The position numbers and the translations under genes were made by a program. Positions 18,848 through 29,281 of a DNA stretch of 30,000 nt are shown one piece after another. The notes below the pieces were generated by a model that saw nothing but the letters and a program-made list of their open reading frames with translations, ran no database searches and was not told the origin of the DNA. The stretch is from Chromera velia (Eukaryota; Sar; Chromeraceae): positions 1 through 30,000 of the forward strand of contig JAHBMJ010001427.1 in assembly GCA_018398765.1 (NCBI GenBank), read 5' to 3'. The number at the start of each line of letters is the position of its first letter. Within the stretch, counting starts at the first letter, position 1.

Positions 18848-20425
18848 TTATTGAAAATTCAAAGGTGGAGTCTCCGCCTGGCTTGAAGGCGGCTGTTTCC
18901 AGATTTCAATCGGATCGACCCTGGAAGGGGGGGTCGTCACTGTGCTTTGTAGGACTTCTGCCGTCTCTGTCCCAAATTTGGCGATTCCACTCCTTCCACC
19001 TCTATTTATTAATACATTGCCGGGACTCAGAAGATTCGAAGGGACGGCCGAACCAGAATTCAAAATGGCATCGACTCGCGTTCGAAGGAGACGCAAGGCA
19101 GTGAGCATGCGAGGTTGAGTCAGCAACGTCTGTGCCATCCTTTGCCCCTCTGCCTGCATTGCTCGAAGCCTCTCGTCACTAATTCCCCTCAAAGTCTTCA
19201 TCAGTTCCGGTAGTCTCTGTGAGGGCCACCATATGCACCAGGCAGAAAACTCTGAAAGCTCATCCCATGGAGGGATTGCATCATTTGCAATCATCACGGG
19301 GACAGAACCAAGGAGAGTCGCCTCTATCAAACGATGCGAAGCTCTACCGTTTCCCTGCGGGGCGAAGGTGAATTTCGATCTGAGCAGCACCTCTTTGTAT
19401 CTCAACGCCTTATCAGAGGACTCCAACGTCCCCGCAAACCCCCCGCAACTCTGAACCCACCCATTTCTCTGAAGAGACACCAACACGTCCGTGTCTGCTG
19501 ACGACACAGCACGACAGAGCTTCTCCCGCACCTCCTCTGCAGAAGCGAACCACCCCTCAAAACTCGCTAGGATGTCCCGATCTCCCGGGATGGGAATTCC
19601 CTGTCCCCCCGGCGCTGTCCTCTGTTTCCATTCTTCGAGGAAGGCATCATGGGCACGCAGGTGAACAGGAACGTCAAAACCCTGACGGAAGAATTTATGA
19701 CTCGACGAAGCCCGAGCGAGAATTGCAAAGTCCCCGTCGATTCTGAAGGAAAACAAAAAAAATCACGGAATAGGTTAATGAAAGGATAGAAGAAAAAATC
19801 ACGATACGTTTCAGGCAAATCAACAACTACGGAAAGAACCGAGCAGCCCCCTTTGTTTGTGCGTCAGCTCACACCAGCAAGTTGGATTCTGGACTACACT
19901 TCGGTGTTTGGTGCTCTCTGTCCTTGGACTTTCATTAGAACTCCCCCTCTGTATTTCCGTTTCTCCGCCTCTACATAACATCTTCCGTCAGCCCCCTCCC
20001 TCATTCTTACGATTGAATCTCGCGTCCTTCTTTGCTCGCCCACTTCCTTTCTTCCTGTCTCGATCTGCGTCTTTTCTGCCCAGTTTTCTCTTGTGCAGTT
20101 CATAGACTGTGCTTCGTTTCTGATCATACAAACTCGTGCTCCTCTAAGAATTGACCGCCGGTATGAATAATACACGACCTTCCAACTGGTGCTTGTGAAA
20201 CATCACAGAATCAAACTCTCACTGACTGACGGAATCACGGATTGACTCACATCCCCACCTTCACGCTCGCTCCCTCCCTCTCCCGCAATCTCTCCCCCTC
20301 CCTCTCTCTCCCTTCGCTCTTCCACACACACACACACACACACACTGTGGCCGTCACTCCCTCCCTCCCTTGCCCCCTTCTTCACTAGCACACACATCCA
20401 GCGATCTACTTGCATGTTCACTGAC

Positions 20426-20472
<47 letters not shown>

Positions 20473-21460
20473 CGCACATACACACACACACACACTCACT
20501 CACTCACTCACTCACTCACTGGATAACTCAGTCACTCACTCACTCACCCAACCAGCCAGCCCCGCATCCACTCGCTCAATGACTGTCTCACTCACTCACT
20601 TAGTCACTCACTGAGCCAGCCAAAAACCCACCCTCTCACCTACTTGTAACTCACCAAGCGACCTTCTGACCCATCCACCGAACCACCCACTTCCTCACCG
20701 GCCCGTCTACCCATGCCCTCACTTGCTCACTTACACCCCTGATGGACCTGCTGAATTCGGGAAAATGGATCTGGGAGAAATAACACAACAAAGTGTACTG
20801 CCTGGTTGATTGACTGACTGACGCTGCGTATTCGTCATCCGAGTGGTCCTGAAGCAGGTGGTTCCTTCCCTGGTTCCAGAAGGGCAGAGACCGGAGCCTT
20901 GCAAGGGTCCAGCCCTCGTAAGTCTCAAACTCTGCGCCCTCAGCGTATGTCCAGGGAAGAAACCAACAGGCCTCTTGGGGATCAGAGACAATCTCAAAAT
21001 CCCGAGAGGCCACCAGAGGATCCAGCACTTTGGTCTGAAATTCGTTCTTGCAGTCTTCCCACCGTCTATATGGAAATCGCTCAAACAGACGGCAAAAAAA
21101 CGCATCCCACCCATCGCACTTTCCGTAAACAAAGACTTTGGACGTCTTGCCGATGCACCTCTTCAAGTCGAAACACTGTTCATTTCGCAGAGAACAGTGA
21201 CGATAGTGCAGGAGAAATCTTCTCTTCCGGGAGGAGAAGAGAAACCCGTAGAGGGGCAGAAACGTCAACTGCTTTGTCGTCTCAAGATGAAAGATGAAGC
21301 TGTCAATGAGTAGGAACAGACAGACAAACAACGCGAGGAGGAGAAGAACAATCGCCCCTTTCGATCGTCTGCCGAGCCATCGAAAAACCTCGGCTTTCAG
21401 ATAAGAACAAATCTTTCGGATTTTCGTCGACACCAAAAACCACCTTTTTCGTACCCTCAT
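18848..21460 (-). CDS. Exostosin-like (GT47) glycosyltransferase, type II membrane protein
   Basis: Two exons: 21460-20823 and 19742-18848, joined in phase 2 by a 1080-bp GT-AG intron; 510 residues. Residues 1-35 are short, basic and cytosolic (MRVRKRWFLV, RWLGRRSKG). Residues about 36-57 (AIVLLLLALFVCLFLLIDSF) are a single membrane anchor. This is the Golgi type II layout. The lumenal part has the exostosin fold: SKVFVYGKCDGWDAFFCRLF (about 107-126), ACWFLPWTYAEG, PFWNQGRNHLL (about 193-203), then in exon 2 LLRSKFTFAPQGNGRASHRL (332-351), EATLLGSVPVMIAND and PPWDELSEFS. The family transfers sugars in glycan or glycosaminoglycan-like synthesis; the specific sugar is unknown. The stop codon TAA lies inside an AATAAA (CAATAAAT), which could double as the polyadenylation signal or be chance. 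Start choice: first ATG in frame, immediately before the basic segment. Confidence 0.85.
20256..20640. repeat. Composite intronic microsatellite: (CA)n, (CT)n, (CG)n, (CA)n, (CTCA)n
   Basis: Within the exostosin-gene intron. CTCC-rich DNA and a CA run (about 20322-20345) precede (CT)n at 20432-20457, (CG)n at 20457-20475, (CA)n at 20475-20493 and (CTCA)n at 20493-20520, followed by degenerate CTCA words to about 20640. The CG plus CA part is an alternating purine-pyrimidine tract. Confidence 0.9.
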
Positions 21461-23140
21461 GATTGCACTTGCTCTTACGTGCCAAAATAAAAATTGAGTG
21501 CCCAATCACAGAGCTTGAAACCAAGCAGTAAGACTGTTCCAGATACAGAGATCGAATGATTTGCGCGACGGAACTACATGAAGGCGACGACAGTCTGCAT
21601 GCTCGTTTTTTCTGAGTCTCCTTTTCGTAACTGTCCTTTCCTTCATCAATTCAGCTTAGAATGATTGCCATTTCCGTCATCATTTGTATCCACATTCCAC
21701 CAAAGTCCAGTGCACTGAGTGCACACAGTCCAGCACTGTGGATCGAAGCAAACGCTGCCAACCTGAGATGTGAGGCTACAAGTGAGGTGTGGCGTTGCTG
21801 TTGTCTGGCATGCACTGTGCGTGATTAGTGTTGCCGTCGGACCACGTACGTCGTACCGTGACTCGTTCGTACGGCGGCAGGATATCCGTGGCAGGCCCCA
21901 GGGCAGGCCCGGGCCGGCAGGCCTGGCATCTAATTCCCTCAGCCGCGGGCCGGGTAAAGACAGCAGGGGCCTCGGGGTGGGGAGACCCCCCACAATGATG
22001 CTCCCCACCTGCCCGAAGCCCCACTATACCCCATTACTAGAAAGATTTTCAATTAAGGCAGGGGAAAAAGGGTTTATATAAGCGTTCACTAGCGTTTACT
22101 TGCCTGAATGTATTCCCCGAATGTACTCGAAAGACAGATAAAAGACTCTTCTTAGTACTACTAGAAATTACTAGAAATTAAGGTTTTCAATTAAAGTAAA
22201 TGAATGAATGAATGCAAGAAAAAGGTTTATTTCAGTGCTCATCTGCTCAAAGGAACCTCAAAGGCTTGGTAAAAGCTTTCTAATGTAGAGAAGACATAAG
22301 TATTGGGTTAGGTATCGGGGGAGTTCAGTATAGAATGGACCGATTTAGAGTCTAGACCAATCAGGTTTTAAACCTGAAATATATGCTTCAAATTATTCAT
22401 ACAGATATTGTTATGTATATAAACCTGACGTTTAATTAGCTAGTAATAGCAAGTAATACTAACATTACATATTGACTGAGAATTTGATTCTGAATCCTCA
22501 TCCTTTACTTACCTTTACTATAGTTTTTACTTAATAAAAAAAAATAAATAAATAAATTATCTTACAATATGATAAGAACCCAGAGAAGTATATGCTTTTC
22601 AGACAGCTGAGCGTTTTAAGTTCTCCTACGGTGCACCGTTTGTTGAGAGAGGACACGGTCTCCATCGGGTTAATCAATCATATCTTCCTCTATGGATCGA
22701 TCAACGTGATACATGCAAGCGCGAAAAAGACAAAATGCACGCAAAAAAAAGAAAAATCCAAAGAGCAAAAAAAGATAAATGCATGTATCTCGCTTATACC
22801 GTGCGCACAACATATTCGTCTGCTATAGCACATTATCATAGTGCCATATAGTCACTCGATTCCAGGATCAACAAACCGTCCGCGCTAGAGAACGCTATAT
22901 CTAAAACAAGACTTGCATGAACATACATAAACATGAACTGCCAGGATCTAGGCTCCAACTAACTCCAACAGCTATAGTCATTCATTCATTCACATATTTT
23001 TAATTATGAATTAATTCTAGAATTAATTTAATTTATATAAGGTTTTAGGATCATAATCTATGTTGATCACAATGTTAAGAGTAAGATCCAGAGTTCTGAA
23101 TCTTATATCCCCGGCCAGCAGTGGAAATTTGAAGGTTGAC
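21461..23140. other. AT-rich intergenic DNA
   Basis: No supported gene. Contains one GC-rich island (about 21830-22025) with a strong hairpin, AATG and AAAT simple runs (about 22198-22215 and 22538-22557), and otherwise AT-rich sequence with stops in all frames. Confidence 0.55.
21966..22022. other. GC-rich hairpin
   Basis: GGGGCCTCGGG (21966-21976) pairs with CCCGAAGCCCC (22012-22022), 10 of 11 positions. The adjacent GTGGGGAG (21977-21984) pairs perfectly with CTCCCCAC (22001-22008). A three-base bulge and a 16-base loop complete a 57-nt stem-loop. It sits in a GC-rich island inside AT-rich DNA. Confidence 0.6.
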
Positions 23141-23252
23141 TCAATAAGTAAGGTTGACATGAGTCGGGTGCTCTAGACTGAGTTTATTGCAGATGGCCTC
23201 GACAAAGTCCCAGTAATTTTTCGCCGTCTCGCCGTAGTCTGATACACTGTCT
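23141..23252 (-). CDS. Probable terminal exon of an unknown minus-strand gene
   Basis: After an acceptor (TTTGCAG, 23253-23259) a frame of 36 codons runs to TGA at 23141-23143. It reads DSVSDYGETAKNYWDFVEA, then ICNKLSLEHPTHVNLTY. The composition, with paired aromatics and acidic residues, is protein-like. Further upstream on the same strand lie other coding-like segments (23610-23921 and 24409-25137) that may be exons of the same gene. I could not fix the junctions between them. It is unrecognised as a family. Confidence 0.4.
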
Positions 23253-23609
23253 CTGCAAAGCCATATGCATATCATGACGGTCAATTAATGACATTCGTTC
23301 ACCACCACTAATTGGTAGCTACAAACAACTGATTCACTCAATGAATGAACGATGCTCCAGGCAAAGCCAAGATAAGCTAAGACAGAACCATGATATTTCA
23401 CACATCCGCATACACCTTTTCTTTTTAGCTGTCCCTGCGATGTATCCCAAGAATGACTTTGAGCCTGTCTGCTGCAGATTCCTTCCCGGACTTCTATGCT
23501 GGAAGCACCACCACAAACCTGCAGGACATATCGGAATAAAATCGAACTTCAAGCTTCTTAAATAATACGTAGACACGTTTGGAGCATTCTTAATTTCCCC
23601 CCCCTCTCT

Positions 23610-23921
23610 TTAAAAGCACATTGAATTCATACATCTGCACGGATCCTGGCCGATTAGTCTGCATGAAATCTCATTGATTAATCTTATCTTGCTCACGAGC
23701 TCAGGAAACGCTGCATCGACAGAGGCCCGCATTCCTTCTCCGACATTCGGTGGGAAGGATGTTATATACCTCACCGTCTCTGAACATGCAAAGGTGGCAC
23801 CTGCATGCTGAAGAGAGTTGAAAAAGGGTAGGATTTTGCGGAGAATTTCGGACAGGTTGTTGGTTTTTTTCATAACCTGTATGTACCCGAATTCAGGTGA
23901 TCCTCTTAGCCAGACTTTCAA
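23610..23921 (-). CDS. Coding-like segment, unknown gene
   Basis: An open minus-strand frame with a coding-like centre: LSEILRKILPFFNSLQHAGA, then TFACSET and SVDAAFPELVSKIR. Internal GTGAGGTA (after ...TCAGAGACG) and GTGCCACC (after ...CATGCAG) are possible splice donors, so only part may be exon. No family recognised. Probably part of the gene that ends at 23141. Confidence 0.3.
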   Translation of the reverse strand: MKVWLRGSPEFGYIQVMKKTNNLSEILRKILPFFNSLQHAGATFACSETVRYITSFPPNVGEGMRASVDAAFPELVSKIRLINEISCRLIGQDPCRCMNSMCF

Positions 23922-24408
23922 CTCGCTATCACACGATTGCTACCCCCCTCTCCCTACAGGCCAGTCATCTGCATAACCTCCGGCTTCAAGTATCAGGAGG
24001 CAGACCAATCTCTCCTTCTGAAGCTGTGTCGGAGTCCAACTCAGAAAATTGAGAGAAGGACAGCTGGATCCCTTCATGCAACTCCTCCTCTTTTTTTTAT
24101 AAAATCATCAGGCCGTCAGACAGCTTTTTCATGATCTGAGGGGGGATTTGATTGCCATGATTCTGACTTCGGGTGACAAGTCAGCAAGTCCCCCTTCCCC
24201 CAAATCTATCCCTTCCCCCCCTAACCCACGAATGGCCAAACCCAACTTCTGAGCCTCTCGGATGCGCATCTGAATGCGGTCTCACTATGATATTTCTGAT
24301 CAGATGAACTGACGGCCCGATAGTAGGGGAGTGGAGAGGAAAGTAAGAGGTGTGTGGCAACAGCCACCCACCCATTTTCCCAACCACTCACCCACCTACT
24401 CCTCTCAC

Positions 24409-25137
24409 TCACCCATTAATTTTACTGAACCCTCCTGCAACTGATTCTCTGCCTCTGGATCCTCTGTTCCTGTCCTGGGCAGGAGTAACAATATGCCGTT
24501 CCAGCAAGGTCAGTTCCACTCCCGCCGAAAAACGATTCACTCCTCCTACTCCGATGCCCACTCCTTGACTGACTGTACTATAGCAAACGTGAGGCGTGTT
24601 TGCAGGCCAGTGAGCGCCAGTGAGGTGGAACTGGTTGAGAACGAAGTAGTCCATACGCATATGCTTCATATTCCTTGAACGTCCAGGGAAGAGGCTTCTT
24701 CTGACCGAACTTTGCCAGGAACACGGTTGCATTGAGACGCAACCCAGCGTTGTACAGAGCGTGGAATAAGGCCTCGGCGCTGATATCAGTCAGGTAGAGG
24801 GAAGTGACGAGATCGCTCTTATTGGGAGCAACCTTTGGGCCATTGCCCACCCTGTCGATCGCCCTGCAGATCCTTTTCTGCACCTCTTCCCTCTTTGCCC
24901 GGAGATCACCATTTGGCAACTGGAAGGTGGAGTTCGATTGCATGATTGGAATGTGCAACTGGAAGGGGAAGGAAGTCACTTGAAGACAATCCCATAAGGT
25001 GCAGCCTGCTGGTCCGCCTGTTTCATCACGGTAGACGTTCTTGTCGTTCTTCATCTTCCACTCATCCTTGACGACGGCCTTAATGCCACTGAAGGTTGTT
25101 TTGATCAAACAGCCATCAAGATCAAATCCGGACCAGC
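24409..25137 (-). CDS. Unknown protein segment with HAD-like FDLDG motif
   Basis: A clear acceptor (TTTTTTGCAG) precedes an exon starting at 25137. Its first residues are WSGFDLDGCLIKTTFSGIK. The D-x-D-G arrangement followed by LIKT resembles motif I of HAD-superfamily phosphatases, especially the 3'-phosphatase domain of polynucleotide kinase-phosphatases. However, I find none of that family's later motifs (the NQ-containing motif II or the RKP motif). The frame continues for about 180 residues (PFQLHIPIMQSNS, KREEVQKRICRAIDRVG, ATVFLAKFGQKKPLPWTF) to a stop at 24578. A second frame at 24409-24590 (GVGIGVGGVNRFSAGVELTL, ending before GTGAGTGAG) may be the next exon. The motif resemblance could be chance. 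The exon itself looks real. Confidence 0.4.
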
Positions 25138-25319
25138 CTGCAAAAAAACACCCAAAAAGAAATAAATGAAAAACGAAATCAGGAAAAATGAAAGAATGAT
25201 GAAAAACTGAACAATTCCAAGTTTGATGCTGACCTTCACGGCGAAGACGACGTCCTCCATGGTTATTGGTTCCTTGATCTCCAAAGGAGTAAGGGAAGTA
25301 GGTAACTCACTGCCCCCAT

Positions 25320-25740
25320 GGTTCTTTGTCTGGACAATGGACGTCCATTTCGTAGCTAACGAAGTCTTCGATGAACTTATCCGACATTCATGGGGCACGG
25401 TGTTAAGGGAACGCTTCCAAATTTGAGGGCTGCGTCCTCGAGGGGGGCCCTGCAGGTCCCCGACAGCTGCATGCATGAGGATTCCATCATGCACGGCGTC
25501 CCTCTCTAGGGTGGCGGTGGAGAAGCGGTGGAGGGGCCTCTTTTGCCAGCCCTGCCGGCGAGCCTGGAGGAGGGCTTCCTCCGAGATCCTCCCACCCCTA
25601 GACAGCAGATCTCCCAGCTCCATCAGCCCCAGGGCCTCCACCCCCGAGTTTTGCCGTGTTTGGGCAAACGATGCGAAGCTGGCGGTCGCTTGCCGCGCCA
25701 CGGGCTTCAACTTTAAAGTACTCTGCAGGCTTTTTGAAGA
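25320..25740 (-). CDS. Coding-like segment upstream of the FDLDG exon
   Basis: Minus-strand frame reading SGVEALGLMELGDLLSRGGR, ISEEALLQARRQGWQ, then RFSTATLERDAVHDGILMHA. This is protein-like for about 110 residues. Near its 3' end a second frame from an ATG at about 25393 reads MSDKFIEDFVSYEMDVHCPD, followed by a good donor (GCA/GTGAGT). The two overlapping frames cannot both be right, unless an intron or frameshift lies between them. No family recognised. Confidence 0.3.
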
Positions 25741-25999
25741 AGACTTTTGCTGTCTTCAGCTACGCTGCTACTTCGTCACCGGGGGAGTACTGACTGCAGA
25801 GGTTCATTGAGTGAACGTCTTCCTGGTATGGAGGGGGGAGACGTATATGAGAACACTTTGTGTATGAGTGCTCCCAATTCAATACGGTCCCCCCTCTCCA
25901 TGGAGCCAAGGAGAGGAAAACCACACACATTGCATATAAAACGCACACAGGCAGACAAAACTTCCAGAAGAATTTCTGGAATCTCTGAGAGGCGGAGGG

Positions 26000-26708
26000 G
26001 CGGGGGGTTGTGGACATTTGTCCCCTGAGCTTCCTGGACAGCCCACCGCAAAAATAAAAAGTCGTCAAAGTCTTGAGCGAGGCCTGCAAAAACACTAAGA
26101 TGATCCACCTCCTGGACCGTAGTACAAAATAATTTTAAATATTCCCAGAACCCTTTCTTGCCGCCCATCCCCCCCAATAAAAAATTTAAACGAAAGTGGA
26201 GATCCACGAAATCCCTCACAGTCGTCTCTTGCACATCTTTTGTCTTTATGTAGATCTCAGCCAACCGACCGAAATCGGCACATCATCGTATAGTCGCTCT
26301 AAGGGCTTCGTCTCCCTCCAACTCCCCCCTCTCTGACAAAGCCCTGGTAAGATGCTGAGTGCATTCTGAAATAAAACGCTTCTTGTCAGTCTCTGTACTC
26401 AACATGAGCTGAGTGATGTGTCTGAAGACCTGCTGCACACGGCAAGCACAGTCAGTACCCGACACCAGCTCTCTCGCAAAAACTTCATAGGGAGACTTTA
26501 AACCACTACGTCCCAAGTTCCCCTTCCAACCATGCATATATTCAACCACCCTCCTGTCATCTTGTCCCAAATCCCCCAAAAGTGCAAATGGCCCCCCTCT
26601 TCAAACATTTAGCCCCCTGTTTTTACCCAACCGGACCCCAGACCGAGACGGAGACGCCCAACCGATCCCACCTTCAACCTGCACTGCAGGCAAACCGGCC
26701 ATCTGGAC
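26000..26708 (-). pseudogene. Long coding-like frame interrupted by two in-frame TGA codons
   Basis: From an acceptor (ATTGCAG, exon start 26708; ATG 26702) one minus-strand frame reads MAGLPAVQVEGGIGWASPSR, then TGA (26601-26603). It continues with DDRRVVEYMHGWKGNLG, SPYEVFARELVSG, CRVQQVFRHITQLML and ECTQHLTRALSERGELEGDE to a second TGA (26283-26285). It then reads FGRLAEIYIKTKDVQETTV, DLHFRLNFLLGG and DFDDFLFLRWAVQEAQG to about 26010. Frame and protein character persist across both stops. Possible explanations are a decayed gene, unseen short introns, or assembly error. No family recognised. It may belong with the segments at 23141-25740. Confidence 0.4.
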
Positions 26709-26749
26709 CTGCAATAAATGATAGAAATGACAATAACCTCCATTAATTG

Positions 26750-27012
26750 ATCATTCCATTAATTGATCATACTCCTCATTCTGTTTCTGGCTTGCTGTCT
26801 GACTAATTGAGAGATGGACTGCGCGACTGCCTGACTCATGACGGACTCATTCATTAACTGATTAAAGACTGGCTGTCAACGACTAACGCGATGACTGAAC
26901 GGCTGGACGATGGCATCAACAACTTATGTACTGCCTGCTTGACTGGCTGACTAGGTGGCTGACAAACTAACTAGCTCACTGGCTGTCTGTTTCACTGACT
27001 GGGTGACTGACC
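26750..27012. repeat. Cryptic simple sequence (CTGA/GACT words)
   Basis: Degenerate but frequent GACTG, CTGACT and GGCTG words, characteristic of a decayed tetranucleotide repeat. No coding frame. Confidence 0.6.
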
Positions 27013-27084
27013 TGCCGAGTTTTTTCTTGTTTTTTGTTTTCTGCCAATAAACTCATTCTCTCTCTCTCGCTCGCTCCCTCCCTC

Positions 27085-27176
27085 CCTTACACACACGCAC
27101 GCACGTACACACACACACATACACACACATACACACACACACACACATACACAAACACAGATAGACAGACAGACTA
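27085..27176. repeat. (CA)n with (GACA)n end
   Basis: CACACGCACGCAC leads to an interrupted CACA/CATA tract, then GATAGACAGACAGAC. Frames of His/Thr or Cys/Val through it are translation artefacts. Confidence 0.9.
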
Positions 27177-27279
27177 TATGTTTCTTCTTCTCCCTTCTTT
27201 TCTTCATGAACAGAACAGACAAAAAGAAAGAAAGAACAAAGATAAAAAAACAGCACCAACAATCAAACAGCGTGGGCAG

Positions 27280-28130
27280 AGGGCCCAAAAGGTGAGAGTT
27301 AAGCGCCCCTTGCCTCTCTACCTCCCGATAGACTTTCACATAATCACTGGTTTCACACACTACTCCTCTGCTGCTTCCACTCAAGACAAGAAAGAGAAGA
27401 AAAGAAAACAAGGCAAGAAAAACCAACAAAAATTAAAAATGATAACAAAACGAAAAAAGAAAACTACACGTGGGGACCGGCACCGTCATGTTCGTTAGAC
27501 AGAGGTGGGGGGGTGGGGGGACGTCCTTGCGGAGGGGGATTTCTTCTGATGTTATGTCTTTGTATCTTGTGGGAGGACTCTTTCGGCGGTAACAAAACTC
27601 TTCAAAGTCCCATACCAAAGGAGCGACGGTGCTCAGTTGCTTGAACCTTCTCTAAAACCTCTTCTCTCTCTTCAGGACTCCAGCTCTGATGGTGAGTCAT
27701 ACGTGGACCCATTGTTTGCGTGCTTGCTGTGGGGTGAAAGGGAAGGGGCGGATCCAGGTGTGATGGGGGATGGGAGCTCCCCCTCCATCCCTTCTTGGGA
27801 GTGTAGGTCTTGATGTTGTTGGTCTGTAGAGATCGGGATGGGGGCGGGAGCTGGAACAGGTTCGGCAAGGGCGGCTGCACTGGAACTGGAACTGTTCTCA
27901 TCTATTCTGTGCAATCTTCTTGACTTTCCCGGTGACGATCTTCTCCAAGGGGGTTATTGCGGGGGGGCGGGCGGGAGGGAGGGAGGAGGGGGTTCCGAAG
28001 AAGATGAAGCAACCGAAATGGCTGAAGGAGATGAAGATATTGAAACGGCTGGAGGGTGGGCTGGGAGGTGGGTTGGAGGTTCTGCGTTTACTGCTGGGAT
28101 TGCTGAGGAGGAGGAGGAGGAGGAAGAGGA
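27280..28130 (-). CDS. Fragmentary Ser/Pro-rich coding-like region, unknown gene
   Basis: Four minus-strand pieces look coding but lie in different frames: a Ser/Pro/Ala-rich stretch (about 27960-28220, SPADPPLQALPPSSS); DENSSSSSAAALAEPVPAPA continuing STDQQHQDLHSQEGMEGELP (about 27670-27910, same frame but after an in-frame TAA); SWSPEEREEVLEKVQATEHR (about 27620-27690); and VWDFEEFCYRRKSPPTRYKD (about 27540-27615). A possible further exon near 27290-27370 reads CETSDYVKVYREVERQGALN. Overlapping frames suggest missed short introns, frameshifts or decay. No family recognised. Confidence 0.25.
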
Positions 28131-28136
28131 GGCGTG
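28097..28136. repeat. (GGA)n trinucleotide run
   Basis: GAGGAGGAGGAGGAGGAAGAGGAGG. On the minus strand this gives a poly-Ser or poly-Leu run depending on frame. Confidence 0.8.
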
Positions 28137-28225
28137 AAGGGACGACGAAGGAGGGAGAGCCTGTAGAGGGGGGTCTGCAGGGGATGAGGAGGCCGATGAA
28201 GAGGGAAGAGGGGGGGCGGGGGCGG

Positions 28226-28361
28226 GCAGACATGCAGACAGACAGACGGACAAACAGACAGACAGACAAACAGACAGACAGGCTATATCGTCTTTTCTTC
28301 ACTTCACCTTTTCTGAATCGTTTCCTTTCTTTCAGACAGACAGGCAGACAGACAGAGAGAG

Positions 28362-28393
<32 letters not shown>

Positions 28394-28577
28394 AGACACA
28401 GACACAGACATAGACACAGACATAGACACAGACACACACACAGACAGACACGCACACAGACCCACATATACAGACCCACACACACAGAGACACACACACA
28501 TAACATACACATACACATACACACACACACATACACACACACATACACATATACATACACACACACACATATACACA

Positions 28578-28630
<53 letters not shown>

Positions 28631-28788
28631 ACACTGACACAGACACAGACACAGACATAGACATACACACAGACACACAGATACATAGACATGCATAGAT
28701 ATACACACAGAGACACATACACGTACAGACATACACATGCACACACAGACACAGAGACACAAACACACACACACACATACATATACAG

Positions 28789-28819
<31 letters not shown>

Positions 28820-28820
28820 T
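28226..28820. repeat. Long compound (GACA)n / (CA)n microsatellite block
   Basis: (GACA)n around 28229-28281, a 55-bp unique spacer, then about 490 bp of CA, CAGA, CATA and GACA variants, with a pure CA run near 28583-28623. Long Cys/Val frames on the minus strand and His/Thr frames on the plus strand are artefacts. Confidence 0.95.
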
Positions 28821-28910
28821 GAGACACTCTTTGTGTTTCTTCTTTTGGTGTTAGGACCTTCCTTCAGACCTCAATGAAGAGGACCCCCCTCCCCTTTGGC
28901 CCTTTCTACA

Positions 28911-28966
28911 TCACTTTGTTGTGTTCTTCAATCCCGACATTCCCCCCAGCCCTGCTCACATTTAGC
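28911..28966. repeat. Local duplication, copy 1
   Basis: ACATCACTTTGTTGTGTTCT followed by TCAATCCCGACATTCC and CCTGCTCACATTT. It is nearly identical to 29217-29281 apart from substitutions and about 9 extra bases in the second copy. On the minus strand each copy begins with AAAT/GTGAGCAGG, a possible splice donor. Confidence 0.75.
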
Positions 28967-29158
28967 CCTCCGCGTGCCGAATAGATGTGGGGAGGGAGGC
29001 CTGCTCCGGGCCGCAAGGAAACGCCAAGCTCGGCCTTCCCAAAAATCTCTGGTTTGAAGATTTTCTCCTGCAAGAGTGGACCCGCCAAAACACTCTGCTT
29101 TATCCAATTTTTCAGGTTCACTTCAAGAGTTGATGTTCCCTTAAAAACAAAGATGTTT
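28960..29158 (-). CDS. Probable internal exon, unknown gene
   Basis: Bounded by an acceptor (CCAATTGACAG before 29158) and a donor (AAT/GTGAGC at 28960/28959). The frame reads NIFVFKGTSTLEVNLKNWIK, QSVLAGPLLQEKIFKPEIFG, then KAELGVSLRPGAGLPPHIYS. It is convincingly protein-like over about 65 residues. The likely upstream exon at 29279-29435 ends in a different phase in the simplest model, so one of the junctions is wrong. No family recognised. Confidence 0.45.
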
Positions 29159-29216
29159 CTGTCAATTGGATCGGAAGGAAATGCCGCCAAAAAAAATCAA
29201 GAGGCATGCGACCATA

Positions 29217-29281
29217 CATCACTTTGTTGTGTCCTTCGATCCCGATATTCCCCCTTTCCCCCTCCCATCCCTGCTCACATT
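29217..29281. repeat. Local duplication, copy 2
   Basis: Second copy of the 28911-28966 sequence, with GTGTCCTTCGATCCCGATAT and a CT-rich insertion before CCTGCTCACATTT. Confidence 0.75.

Noticed and set aside
21646-22081. Frames across the GC-rich island.
   Set aside because: Proline/glycine/arginine-rich in all frames because of GC content; no splice structure or family resemblance.
27898-28827. Minus-strand frame of about 300 residues, mostly Cys/Val.
   Set aside because: It is a translation of the CA/TG microsatellite; coding over that part is not credible.
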